A DNA stretch of 64,000 nucleotides, taken from positions 71,456 through 135,455 of the forward strand of contig NW_008246068.1 of NCBI RefSeq assembly GCF_000281045.1, given 5' to 3'. Both the position numbers and the translations under genes were made by a program. The notes beneath the pieces are model-generated. The model was not told the DNA's origin. It did no database searches and worked only from the letters and a program-made list of their open reading frames with translations. This document shows, piece after piece, positions 49,138 to 59,964 of the stretch (positions within the stretch are counted from its first letter, which is position 1; the number at the start of each line of letters is the position of its first letter). The DNA comes from Saprolegnia diclina VS20 (Eukaryota; Oomycota; Saprolegniomycetes; Saprolegniales; Saprolegniaceae).

Positions 49138-50948
49138 ATGATGATGTGGCGAGCTCTGCGCACGCCAGGCGCCCGCGCGATGAGCTCGGCGGCGCCATGG
49201 GACCTCTGGCGACAGGCCATTGCGACGTCGGGCGAGTCGGCCTTCCTGCGCTCGTTCGCGCTGCCCCGCGACCGCGGCGCGCTTGCGCAGCTCATGCGCC
49301 AGGTGGCCACGAACCAGGAGCGCCATGGCGGTACGTCGCCGCCGCTGCGCTCGCTAGCTCCTGCCTTCCATAGACTTTGTGCCCCGCGTCGTCGTCCAGA
49401 GCATCTGCAAAGCGTACAAGTCGCTCGACTTTGACGGAAAGCGCGACTTTCAGCTGGCGCTGGCACGGGACCTGCACCTCGACACGGCCGCGGTAGCCGC
49501 CCTCTTGACCTATCTACCGAGTCGCTAAGGGCAATGGATTAGCTCCAGCAGCAGCTGCAAGCGACCATGACCAACTTGAAGACGGTCTCCACCGACGACG
49601 GCGCGGTCGACTGGACGCACGAACAGCTCGAAAAGTACCTGCGCTCGACGCGCGTCCTGCGCGAGACGCTCACGCCACTCCACGAGGTGCGTCGGTTCGA
49701 ATGTAATTTGTATCAACTTGACACGTAGCTGCTTTTTCACCAAATTTTGAGCCAGCTACCGAATGGCATGCTCTTTCTTGTGCAGCTCCGCGCCGACGTG
49801 CGCACGACGCTCGCCAAGACGCACACGACGTCGGCGAAAAACGACCTTGTCGCCCTCCGCGCGCTCGACAGCCAGCTGCAAGCGTTCCTCGCTGAGTGGT
49901 TTGCGGTCGGGTTTCTCTCGCTCGAGCGCGTGACGTACGAGCACTCGCCCGGCGCGCTCCTCGAAAAAATCATTCGCTACGAAGCGGTTCACCCCGTCGG
50001 CACGATCATCGAGCTCAAGCGCCGCCTCGGGCGCGGCCGGCGTTGCTACGCCTTTTTCCACCCGAGGTACTCGTTTATTTTTTCGACCAACTAATGGTTG
50101 TCGCAACTAGTGTGCCGGACGAACCCTTGGTGTTTGTGCATGTGGCGCTCGTGCCCGAGATGGCGACGGGCATGGGCTACATTAAGGACGCGACCGAAGG
50201 CCTCGAGCACGAGCATGACGCGCACGCCGCCATCTTTTACTCGATCTCGTCGACGCAGCCCGGTCTCCAGGTCGATACGTTGATATTTTTGTTAGCTGAA
50301 AAAGGGACTAAATTATAGATTTAGGGCGTCGACTTGGGCAACTACCTCATCAAGCAGGTCGCCAAGCGCTTGCAAGAAGAACTCCCGAACGTCTCGCTCT
50401 ACTCGACGCTGAGTCCGATCCCGGGTTTTGTCAAGTGGCTTGAAATTACGGTATTTGTTGGTGCGTACTGATGGTAGAAACTCAGTACTGACGTAGGGTG
50501 CGAGCGCGGTTCTCCCGGCAGAGGCGAGTGCGTTGGCTGCCCACGGCTTTGCGTCGGTCTTGGCTGCTCTTTCGGTGCCGCAGTGGCACGAAGACGCGGC
50601 GCTCACGACGCTCCTTCGCCCAATTTTGCTGCGTCTTGGCGTCCACTACCTCTACCTCGAGAAGAAACGCGGGAAGGCGCTTTGCCCCGTCGCCAACTTT
50701 CACTTGCGGAACGGTGCCATCTTGGAGCGGCTCAACTGGCTCGGCGATCCATCGCCCAAGGTAGTATTTATTGCTTGATTCTTTTTAATTTGATTTAAAT
50801 CGATATGCGGCGCTAGGGACTGGCGCAGAGCGCGGGCCTCATGGTCAACTACAAATACGATCTGGACCACGTTGAAGCCAACAACGAAGCGTACTTGTTG
50901 CACAACACGATCGCCATCGGGGCCGCGGCGCGCGCGTGCTTGGCGTAG
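49138..50948 (+). CDS. malonyl-CoA decarboxylase, eight exons
   Basis: Exons are 49138-49330, 49374-49492, 49543-49686, 49729-50066, 50111-50270, 50325-50450, 50497-50760 and 50817-50948; introns are 42-56 nt, all GT..AG. Conserved parts of the family appear in order: [48 protein letters not shown] (catalytic Ser region), [38 protein letters not shown] (catalytic His region) and GLMVNYKY. The enzyme turns malonyl-CoA into acetyl-CoA and CO2. The N-terminus ([17 protein letters not shown]) suggests mitochondrial import. The C-terminus ends ACLA and is not a peroxisomal SKL-type signal, unlike the human protein. Confidence 0.9.
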
Positions 50949-51019
50949 CAACCCTACCCCTCGCGCTTCCCCTAGCCCTAGCTTCATTTGCCGACATAAA
51001 AACATACTTTTGTTGCGTG

Positions 51020-52801
51020 TTAGGCGTGGGGTTGACATTGAATCAAGCTGACGTCGGAGCGGGCAAAGGAAACACCGAGGTGCGTCGGTTGAAGGGACGC
51101 ATAAAAGGCTGCAACCCCCGCACACAGCGGCGTCGTCGTTGCCAGAATAAGCCGAAGCGACGGCGAGAACCGTGCAGGCACCGCCGACAGTTGCGTACCT
51201 CGTACATCGACCGTGTGCACGCGTGGGAGCTGCCACACCGATGGCGGCAAGGTCGTCAAGGGGTTTCGCGATACGTTGAGGAGCTGCAAGGCGGCGAAGT
51301 CGTCTTCTCGCACCGCCTCGATGGTCGACGCGCTCGTGTTGACAAAGTGCAAGCCAACGAGCTGCGGAAAGCGTATGTATGTCGGCGGAAACGGCAGCTG
51401 CGTGTCGGCCACGTCGAGCGTCACAAGGAGGCTGCGGACGGCATCGCGCGGCCATTGCATCACGGTGCTGCTCTCGACGCGGACGTGCAGCATGCGCAGT
51501 AGCGCGACCGGAAACGTCGCGTCGTGCGGCGTCACGTTCCGAAGCGAGATGAACGTGGTCGTTGGCGTCAAGGACGCCCACGTGGTGTCGGTTGTAGTGC
51601 AGTTGATCAACGCCACAGCGAGTACCTCGAGTGCTGGAAGGATCGTGTGGTCGCAGTCGAGAATGCGGAGCGCTACGAGGCGTGGCAGCAGTGGCACGGC
51701 TTCGCAATTGCGACTGGTGTAGACAAGGCAGCACGGCGCAAGCGTGAAAAGCTGACCACGTGCCATGTCACAACCAGGCGCCGATCGTCGCATCACGACA
51801 CAGTAGCTGTCCCACGCCACAGCTACAAGCGCGAGAAGCCACTGACTGTGCATCGTCCAGCGACCCCACCGCGACCATGTAGTCTTGGCCGTGTGGAGAG
51901 CTGGCATCGTGGCGGCGGTGACAGAAGGGCGTCGGACAGTCCACTGCCGCACCTTGAGCGGCGAGGACACGGCTTTGGACGGTTGCACGAGATGCGGCGA
52001 GGACACGGCTTTGGACGGTTGCACGAGATGCGGCAAGAGCCAAAGCACCCACGTGGTGAGGATGGACTGCACAGCAAAGATGCCTGCATGGAGAGACTGG
52101 TCATAGGCGGCGGTGAGCGACGGACCCCAGACGGTCAGTGGTGTCGACGGCGTCCATAAGCCAAGAACGAGCAGCGTCCATGTTTGCAACGACCACAGCC
52201 ATGCAGCACGACCGACAGTTTTCAACTGCACGGTGCAAGCCGACACCACGCACCAAAGCCCAAGGACGCCGTAGCTGGCAGTGCGGCTACTGCTAAAGTA
52301 GCTCGCATCGTGGAGCTGAACCAACCAGAGAGCAAGTGCGACAGAGCCCATGAGAGCGATGGCAGACGGCTGTGCGGACCACGTCGCTAGCGACGCCTCG
52401 CACGCGAGCCATGAACGAGCAAAGCGGAAGCGTTTGGCAATGAGCGACGCCACGACGAGGGCGCTAAGGTCCAATGTCGCTAGGCACATCGCGCTGCCAA
52501 GCAGAAGCACGGCCCAGCTGCTGTTGTCCTGAGCGTTTGACGCCAAGACCGCTTGAACGCGAAGCAAGAGCACGCAGAGAACGAGGCTTTGCGAGACGAG
52601 ATGGCCCCACCAAAGCAGCTGGTAGCTCGTGTGCGAGAGGACGTGGCAGCTCGGTGGCGCAGCTTGTGGCTCACCAAATACGCGCAGCTTGGGTGGAGAC
52701 GGTAAGCCAAGGTCGGCTACATCGTCGGTCGACGCGAGATAGGCCTCGACGCGCACCACCATCTTCGAAATCTTACAGTTTGGGTGTTTCGCCCGTTGCA
52801 T
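51020..52801 (-). CDS. multi-pass membrane protein with C-terminal leucine-rich repeats
   Basis: This is a single-exon protein of 593 residues (ATG 52801; 52763, MVVRVEAYL, is an alternative). About six to seven hydrophobic segments occupy residues 60-345 (for example LVSQSLVLCVLLLRVQAVL, WLLALVAVAWDSYCVV). The C-terminal 230 residues contain LRR-like units with L-x-x-L-x-L/V spacing (FAALQLLNVSRNPLTTLPPS, LPRVHTVDVRGTQLSAVP). A 12-residue segment PHLVQPSKAVSS is present twice in tandem (36-bp DNA repeat) in the loop after the fifth hydrophobic segment. The topology suggests an LRR sensor domain attached to a membrane bundle; the function is unknown. Confidence 0.75.
   Translation of the reverse strand: MQRAKHPNCKISKMVVRVEAYLASTDDVADLGLPSPPKLRVFGEPQAAPPSCHVLSHTSYQLLWWGHLVSQSLVLCVLLLRVQAVLASNAQDNSSWAVLLLGSAMCLATLDLSALVVASLIAKRFRFARSWLACEASLATWSAQPSAIALMGSVALALWLVQLHDASYFSSSRTASYGVLGLWCVVSACTVQLKTVGRAAWLWSLQTWTLLVLGLWTPSTPLTVWGPSLTAAYDQSLHAGIFAVQSILTTWVLWLLPHLVQPSKAVSSPHLVQPSKAVSSPLKVRQWTVRRPSVTAATMPALHTAKTTWSRWGRWTMHSQWLLALVAVAWDSYCVVMRRSAPGCDMARGQLFTLAPCCLVYTSRNCEAVPLLPRLVALRILDCDHTILPALEVLAVALINCTTTDTTWASLTPTTTFISLRNVTPHDATFPVALLRMLHVRVESSTVMQWPRDAVRSLLVTLDVADTQLPFPPTYIRFPQLVGLHFVNTSASTIEAVREDDFAALQLLNVSRNPLTTLPPSVWQLPRVHTVDVRGTQLSAVPARFSPSLRLILATTTPLCAGVAAFYASLQPTHLGVSFARSDVSLIQCQPHA
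51961..52032 (-). repeat. 36-bp exact tandem duplication inside the LRR membrane protein gene
   Basis: 51961-51996 and 51997-52032 are identical; each codes for PHLVQPSKAVSS on the minus strand. Confidence 0.9.
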
Positions 52802-53158
52802 CTCGGTCCGTCCCCATCATTTTATTTGCGTGGCACCTTGAGAAGCTCGCTCGGGCGATCTTATGTCTCGTCCTTCATGTAGTGTTTTGTGAATGAAAAA
52901 AAGTGGTAGGAGGAGGGTTTTTGATGTGATAAAAGGAGGGAGAATTTGAATGAGAAGAATGTGTTTGAAAATGAAGTTTGTGATTTGAAAAAGTAGTTGG
53001 CTTGCGAGAAGGCGACGTTGGATTTCAGTCGTGTTTAATTATGGCTGATTGCGGCATTTACGATTTAAATATGGTATATATGGCATCAACCACCTGTCAA
53101 AATATGGTTGCAAGCGGCATATGCCATTTTGAATCGCGTCAGCCAATCACATTCGAGA
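52802..53158. other. divergent promoter region with a purine-rich tract
   Basis: From about 52893 to 53000 the plus strand is strongly purine-rich (runs such as GGTAGGAGGAGGG, GGAGGGAG). A CCAATCAC lies near 53142. No gene was seen. Confidence 0.5.
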
Positions 53159-53698
53159 ATGGCCTCCGTGGCGCTCTTGGTCGGGCCGTCGACGCCGACG
53201 ACGTGCCGCGTCTCGTCCGTGCTGAACAAGGACCGTACGCTGTACGGCGCCCAGGTATTGTGTGTGGACATAGTGTCTATTACACTGTAGACACAATGCG
53301 TAGAACATGTTTGACGGCGTCGACGATACCTGCTGGAACTCGGGGCAAGGCCACGGCCAGCAAGTGTGCCTTCTCTTCCACCGGTACCCAGAAGCAATGC
53401 CTCGACGGGCCCCTTCTCATAGATAACATTCGCTAGCGCCGTGCATGTGAAGCGCGTGGAGCTCATGTTTCAAGGCGGCTTTGTGGGCGAAGATGCTAAA
53501 GTGCTCATAGCAACGCAGGCGACGCCCGAGCTGCACGTCGCAACCGAGTGTCATTTCAACGACAGCAACGAGCTGCAGACATTGGAGCTGAACTGCACAG
53601 ACGTGACGCAGCTGCGACTGCAGTTTGATCGGAGCTCAGACTTTTATGGCCGTGTCCTTCTCTACCATTGCCGCGTCTTGGGCCACGAAACTCTGTAA
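53159..53698 (+). CDS. NR2C2-associated protein (NR2C2AP/TRA16) homologue, three exons
   Basis: ATG 53159 begins MASVALLVGPSTPTTCRVSS. Introns run at about 53254-53303 and 53380-53436 (GT..AG) and the frame is kept. The joined chain of about 144 residues shows RVSSVLNKDRTLYG, then M-F-D-G-V-D-D-T-C-W-N-S-G-Q-G, V-K-R-V-E-L-M-F-Q-G-G-F and FYGRVLLYHCRVLG. These match the discoidin-like beta-sandwich of the NR2C2AP family. Human NR2C2AP binds the orphan receptor NR2C2; the wider role of the family in protists without nuclear receptors is unknown. The start has a CCAATCA box just upstream. Confidence 0.85.
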
Positions 53699-53791
53699 TA
53701 TGATGCTATATATGCTGTATTCATCAAACACTGTACGCTTGCAAGCCGCGACAAGGGATCCAAAACCGCAGCCTGTCTATTTTGGTGATCA

Positions 53792-55118
53792 ATGACCGAG
53801 CTGGCGACGCCCGACACGAGCGCGATCGTCGTGTTCAACGAGCTGAGCGCCAGCTGCCTCCCCAAGAAGGACCCACCCCCGCGCAAGCACCGGCGCCTTC
53901 TATTTATGGTTGCCGGTATGGCGTTTGTCCTTGTCTGCGTTGTCGTTGCAGCAGTGCTGACGCAACAAGCGTCGGCGGCTGCGTCCAACCCAGGAAATCT
54001 ACCGTCGACGACGAGCAATGTACCGAGCTGCGCAATACGTGGGTGGACTACTGAAGCTTCTATAGAGCGAGGCGACGCCAGACGTCACCAGGACAGCACT
54101 GACGTCACCACCTGCCACCTCCGTTTCGGCGACAACGCCACCCGCGTTGACAGAGACCAATGGTACACCTCCCAATGCTTCTCAAGCGCCAGATCTGACG
54201 CCGCCCCCGCCAGCGTCGACCATGTCCCCCTCAAGCAGTACAGTAAATGTCATTATGCCTCGTGACGTGAAGATGCGTAGTCATGCCTCTTCGGGCGTAC
54301 CACGACTCTGGCTTTGCGTGGCGGGATCCCAACAACTGGAGCGGTGACGCGGGCGCGTCGATCGACTTTGCCCTAAGCGCATTTGACGGCACGAAAATCT
54401 CCGTCTCGACCTTTGGCAAACCGTATGCGGCGTCGCCCGTGCTTCGCACGATCCGCGGCTGGTCGGGCGAAAAGGTCTTGTACATTGAGTGGACGACGTA
54501 CGCGCAGTCCAACACCAACATTTGGCTCTTGCCAACATTGCTCACGCACCAATTTGGGGATCCGCGCTGGCCACATTGTGGCGAATATGACATTTTTGAA
54601 ATGTTCAATGGCGGCAAACCTGCGGGCACGAAAAACTACTTCAACTATGGCTATTTTGGCCAATCGACGACGCACATTGCGTCCCTTGAGTGCTTTGCCC
54701 CCGAGTACATTGCGTCCCCGATGGTATCGATATTCCATAGACATTCAAATGCGACGTTTGTGGTTAGGTGTCGTCGAGCGCCGCCCAGTACGAGATCGAA
54801 TTGGGCGTCTCGACGACCATGGCCGTCATCTTTGGCTCCGACGACCGCGGACAATACCTCCAGCAGATCCAGAACCCGGTGTTGCTGCCTGGACCCAACG
54901 CAACCTTCGACATCTCGCTCAGCGACGGTGTCATTGGCGCGCGCATCTACAACGATGCCAACCACTACTGGGGGGTCCCCCCCGTCGGGGGCTGTGCCGC
55001 GGGCTTTGATCCCGCGACCGGGTACCCTTTCTTTGGCGAGTTTCGACTCGTGCTCCAAGAACAGTATTTGGGCTACTTTGACGTCACGAACTTTCTCGTA
55101 CTGCAAAAGCGCACGTAG
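53792..55118 (+). CDS. type II membrane protein with GH16-like glucanase domain
   Basis: ATG 53792 begins a cytoplasmic segment of about 35 residues ending in KHRR. A membrane anchor (LLFMVAGMAFVLVCVVVAAVL) and a Thr/Pro-rich stalk follow. Introns lie at about 54020-54066, 54241-54281 and 54724-54769. The extracellular part has YHDSGFAWRDPNNWSG, then WPHCGEYDIFEMFNG, which holds E-x-D-x-x-E, the GH16 catalytic pattern. It ends with a beta-strand-rich region (LYIEWTTYAQSNTNIWLLP, FGEFRLVLQEQYLGYFDVTNF). GH16 members act on beta-1,3/1,4-glucans or related wall polymers; a type II anchor recalls KRE6/SKN1 of fungi. A beta-glucan-remodelling role in the wall is likely but not proven. Confidence 0.7.
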
Positions 55119-55293
55119 CTCTTTGTCCCGTAATATGTTATTTCTTTTCGTAAATTGCTCGTTATTTCCTCACCGGCAGAAAGCAGGAGAACTGCAAATC
55201 AACGCCGCCACATAGAAAGGACAAACGACCGTCGTATGCGCCGATGAACGTACGACGGGCACGAATTAACCCCTATTTTTAGGCCATTTTCCA

Positions 55294-57669
55294 ATGATTG
55301 CGTCGACACGGACGGCGCCCACGACGGACATGCGACCTTCCGGAGGCAGCAAACCCCGCCCCAAGACAGCGCACTGTGCGCTCAAGGCGGTGCTGCCAAC
55401 GTACACCCGACCAGCGCCCCCCTCGCTACCAACGCCGCTGTGTAAAGGCCAACGCCACACGCCGCAACTCCCAGTCTGCGCGCCGTCGCCCAAGAGCGAG
55501 TTCCGTAAACCGATCATAGTCGTCAGTAAGCATGCAATCGAGATGTCGATTCCGCGCCCCAAGAACGGCGAAGACCCCCAGACGCCGGACCGATCCCGGA
55601 TCCAGCGGCTCGCCAAGCACACACCCGGCCAAACGATCTTCCACGCGGACATTGACTTTGACGGCCTCCGTCCGCTGATCGACATTGCGTATTGGTCGAG
55701 CTTTCCTGACGTTCGGCGCGACGCGGCGGCTGCTTTCTGCACGCTGAGCAAAAATGGTGAATTTTCTACGTATTTTTCCAATGATTTTCATGATTTTTGC
55801 GTTGGTGTAGCGGCCAACCTGGAAGTGATGGCCCAAGCCGGTGCGCTCGGCGCTGCGCTTTCACTCATTGCCAACACAAAAGCTACGATGGACCTCGCCA
55901 TCTTGCGCGATGCCACCGACACGCTCGCCGAGCTCGTACAATTAATCACATATTCTTCTCGGTGAATCATCCAACCGTCTCTGTATGTAGGTGCAGCTAC
56001 CGAGCATGCAGCACAAGCTGCTCTCAGCTCCCACAGGAATCTCGACAGTGTTTTCAATTCTCCGCATCGCCGACGTACGCGTCAAGCGTGCGGCGCTCAA
56101 GCTTGTTGCCCATCTGTTGGAAGTACCCGACGCATCGGCCCAGCTCGTGGCCCACGGCGGCTTTCTCACGCTGCTGCATTTTGTGCAAGCGCTCACGTGT
56201 CGCAGAGATCGGCAGCTCAAGCGCACGGCGGCAAGTCTGCTCTTGCGGCTCGCAACGCCAGAAGACAACAAGGCCAAAATCGCCGAAGACGACGCAATCC
56301 CACAGCTCTGCGCGCTCTTCCAGGACCCGTACCTCGAGGTCGATGCGGGCTTTCGAAAAGCGCTCCTGGACTGCATTTTGGCACTTAGCACCGAGCGACA
56401 CGCGGCCCGACGGCTCTTGGAATGCCGCATCGTGCCGGCGCTGCTCTTTATCCTCACAACGGCGAGGAACCTCGAGCTCTCGCTGGTGGTGCTCTCAGTC
56501 CTCGAACAGTTCAGCGCCGACCCCCGCTTGGCGCTGCCCCTTCTGCAGCACGACGTGATCCCGACACTCGTGACGGTCGGGTTTGCAACCGACGAGTCGA
56601 ACGCACTGTATCGGCCGGGCATGAGCAAGGCGCTAAGTATTCTTCTTCAGCTGTTAAAGCGGGAGGAAGCTCACGCCGTCGCGACGGATGTCGGGATCGT
56701 CGACCGCATCTCACAGTACAAGCTTTTCCTAGCCCCCGAGCGAAGCGTGCGCGACCACAGCATTGGCATTCTTGTGCTACTTGCCAAGCGGATGCCCTTG
56801 CCCAAGCGGCCGTATAACCCGCAGGATCGTGAGGGCAGTCAGGCGTGTCATCTGGAGCTGATTGCCAGGGGGTATCTCCACTGCGCCTTTGCGATCCTCA
56901 GTCGCCCAACGCCGGGGCCCAAGGATGCGTGGCGGGAGGGCGACGACGAAATGATCCATGCCAAGGTGCTCTTACTGCAAGCGCTGTCGCACCTCTCGGA
57001 GAGCGACAATGTGCGGCTTTTGCTCTGTAAACCGCCAGTTTTGGAAGCGATCCTCGCCATCGCGCGCCACAAGCTCGTGCTCGCAAGCTGCGCAAAGCTG
57101 CTGGCGGACCTCGCGACCAAACCCGACAACGTACCCAAGCTACTGGAGCCCCGACTGCAGCTCTTTCTACTGAAGTGTATTGCCCCGTCGTGCCGTGACG
57201 ACGACGTTCGGTACACGGATCGAAACTCGAGAAAGGCTTCATTCTTATCTTTCAATTTTGGTCGATTAGCTATGAAGGCGCGCGGGCTTTTGCGGCGCTC
57301 TCGCTATTGGAGCAAGCCAAGGAGCACTTGGTCGCAACGGGTGTTGTGAGCTTTCTCCAGCGACTCGCCAAGCACGTGCGCTGTGAGATTCCACTGCTGC
57401 GAAGCACGGCGCTGCTCGCCCAAGCAACCGTTGAGCGCCTCAAGCACGACGCGGCGGCGCTGCGTATTCAGAGCGTCATGCGCAACTGGCGCGCCAAGCA
57501 CGCCGCCGCCGGTGTCAAAGAGGCGGCAGCGACCGCGTTGCAGTCGCCACGGCGCCGGCGCTTCCAGCAACTGGCGCTGCGGGCGACGCGCCTTGTGGCG
57601 GCCGAGCACGAAACGCAGGCGAGCATCCAGCATCGTTTTCTGGCCAAGTCGACGTCGTCGTACCGTTGA
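55294..57669 (+). CDS. armadillo/HEAT-repeat protein with C-terminal IQ motif
   Basis: ATG 55294 opens exon 1. Three introns are placed at about 55754-55807, 55938-55991 and 57209-57270; all have GT..AG ends and keep the frame. The chain of about 735 residues starts with a Pro-rich basic segment (about 1-115). Armadillo/HEAT-like helical repeats cover most of 120-640 (LEVMAQAGALGAALSLIA, VKRAALKLVAHLLEVPDASAQL, FLTLLHFVQAL). Near the end an IQ motif (LRIQSVMRNWRAKH) suggests calmodulin binding, followed by a basic helix. No catalytic domain is seen. The protein is probably a scaffold; family name not recognised. Confidence 0.75.
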
Positions 57670-58515
57670 ACCAGTTGTCGACTCAAGAATGCAGGGCCAC
57701 GTACGGATTCGGCCTGTTCCAAAGCGCTGTGGCGCGCGATCAAGGCTGAGGCAGCGGTATCTGTCGGGATAGATGGATAAATAGATAGCAAATACTAGTA
57801 CTGCGTATGCGTTGATCACCAGGAAAGGACATGCCTGGCTCCCCACACCTCATGGGCACTGTGACGTGAGTCCTACCGAACACGGACCGGACCCGCGGTT
57901 GAATTTGCCTGCGATGAGTGCATCCAGGATACACCTCGGTGCCATGGCTGACAGATCGCGGGCATCTTGGCTGGGCAACTTGGTCGCTTGCTCAGATGGG
58001 TGCGAATAGCCAGAGACGTGGCGGCCAACCATTGCGCACCCACTCGCATCGGACCTGACGAAAGCAGCGCGCCAGCGCTCGCGATGACAAAGCCTACTTG
58101 AGATAGATAGATCACTCGTCGCATAGGTGCATCCATCGCGTGCAAACGCGACGACCGATCCCACTCGGTGGACTAAAAACACGCCTCTTTAGCCGTCGCC
58201 TGCGCGGCGCCAACACGCGCGCAAGGTCATCGCACGTGCCCCACCTTTGCTTCAACTCGTATATCTTTTGTCCCACGTACTGTCGCGGAGTGTCTGCGGC
58301 CTGTCGTCGCCTCAGGCTCGACGCCGCCATGTAGTGTCTTTGCAACGAATGGCTTCCGGCGGGCGGGGCATAGCATTACAAGCTCGTGTCCTCGGGCGCT
58401 TCGGTGACGTGCGACGATGCGGATTTCTGCGTTGGCCCACTCTGCAAAAAAGCGCGTTGGGTGTCAAATAATCGCCAAGGCGATCTTGGCTTCATTTTGA
58501 CAGTTGCCGCCTGCC
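57670..58515. other. intergenic
   Basis: This lies between the ARM/IQ gene and the amino-acid transporter. No gene was recognised. Confidence 0.45.
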
Positions 58516-59964
58516 ATGGAAGCCCCGCTGGTCAAGACCGGGCTCTCGACCGTCGACTCGACGGACGCACAAGCCATGGGCGTCAAGACGTTCGGGCCCG
58601 TGCTCACGGTCGCGATGGCGCTCAACTATATGATTGGCACGGGCTGCTTCGGGCTGCCGTACGCCTTTTCGATTGCCGGCATTGGGCTCACGTCGCTCTT
58701 TGTCATTGTCGGCTACATGGGCGCGCTCGTGACGCAAAACTACACGCTCGAGGCAATGGCCCGCGCGGACGGCGTCGCGACGGCGGCGCCCGGTGCGCTG
58801 CCGCTGAACCGCCTCACGTTCAACAAGTACGGCTTCTCGCGCATCGGCGAGATTTTCGATGGCAAGCGCGGGTACGTGACGGTGCAGTCGGTGCTCGTCT
58901 GCTACTGCCTCGGGTCGCTCTGGTCGTATGCGAGCATCTTTGCGTCGTCGACCGCGTCCGTCTTCTACACGTACGTCCTCGACGACGTCTGCGATGTGTA
59001 CGCACCGCACACGACCCTCGGATGCATGGAAGCGTACTACATTTGCATGTTCCTCTTCACCGTCATGACCATCACGCTCGTGCTCATGGACCTTGGCGAC
59101 CAAGCGGTTATCCAAAAATTCTTGTCCGCCTACCGCATCCTTGCGTTTGGCATCATGTTTGTCACGATGGCCTTCAAGCTCAGCGTCGACGGTGCGAGCG
59201 CGGTTGCGGACCGCCTTGCCGCGCGCGAGCACTGGGCGTTCAACCTGCGCAATTTTGGTGCTGGCTTTGGCCCGACGCTGCTGGCGCTCAACTGCCAGTA
59301 CAACATGCCCGACTTGCTCCAGCCGGTCGAGTTCTCCAAGAAGGGCCTCGTGCGCCGCATCACGTACACGTCGATTTCGATCTCGGCGTTCTGCTACTTC
59401 CTGCTCGGTTTCCTCGGCTCGATCGCATTTGATTCGGTCAACCCGCTCGCCACGTTGATGTGGACCGACTTTTCCGGCTGTGGCAACGGCTGGTCGGTGT
59501 GCGAGTCGGGTCGCCCGACGTGGTACGGCTCGGTCATCCACATTATTGTCGTCATGTTTCCTGTCATGAACGTCGCGTCGTCGTTCCCGATGATTGGGCT
59601 CACGGTTGCCGGCAACATTCTGCCGTCGCTGCCGAAAGCCATCACGGCACCGCTTGGCCCGCGCCGGACCCAGGACTTTTCGCGCGTCCTTGCGGTCACG
59701 CCACCGCTCTTGCTTGCAGCGATCTTCAAGAAGCTCGACGCGATCTTTACGTATGCCGGGATCCTCGGCTTCGCCATTGGTCTCATCATCCCCGCTTGGT
59801 TCCAAGTCGTGAGCGTCAAGTACTGTCGCCGCGTCTACGGCAACACTGAGGCCGAGAAGACGCCGTTTACGGTCCCCGTCTTAAGCTCGCTTGCGTTCTC
59901 CACCGGGTTTCTGTATGCGATGTTTGTGGTCACGTTTGTCGCTGTCGTGTCGCTTTTTGCTTGA
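58516..59964 (+). CDS. amino-acid/auxin permease-type (AAAP) transporter
   Basis: This 482-residue single-exon protein starts at the first true ATG at 58516 (MEAPLVKTGLSTVDSTDA). It has about 11 hydrophobic segments, a Gly-rich first helix with the MNYMIGTGCFGLPYAF-like pattern (here ALNYMIGTGCFGLPYAFSIA) and a FGPTLLALNCQYNMPDLL block in the middle. The later SSFPMIGLTVAGNILPSLP and ILGFAIGLIIPAW segments fit AAAP/SLC38-type carriers. The likely role is uptake of neutral amino acids across the plasma or vacuolar membrane. There are extracellular Cys residues in the loop SGCGNGWSVCESG. A 437-codon antisense frame is a compositional artefact. Confidence 0.82.
   Translation: MEAPLVKTGLSTVDSTDAQAMGVKTFGPVLTVAMALNYMIGTGCFGLPYAFSIAGIGLTSLFVIVGYMGALVTQNYTLEAMARADGVATAAPGALPLNRLTFNKYGFSRIGEIFDGKRGYVTVQSVLVCYCLGSLWSYASIFASSTASVFYTYVLDDVCDVYAPHTTLGCMEAYYICMFLFTVMTITLVLMDLGDQAVIQKFLSAYRILAFGIMFVTMAFKLSVDGASAVADRLAAREHWAFNLRNFGAGFGPTLLALNCQYNMPDLLQPVEFSKKGLVRRITYTSISISAFCYFLLGFLGSIAFDSVNPLATLMWTDFSGCGNGWSVCESGRPTWYGSVIHIIVVMFPVMNVASSFPMIGLTVAGNILPSLPKAITAPLGPRRTQDFSRVLAVTPPLLLAAIFKKLDAIFTYAGILGFAIGLIIPAWFQVVSVKYCRRVYGNTEAEKTPFTVPVLSSLAFSTGFLYAMFVVTFVAVVSLFA

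Noticed and set aside
58492-59805. 437-codon frame antisense to the amino-acid transporter
   Set aside because: Arg/Glu/Asp-rich shadow; the sense strand has clear membrane segments.
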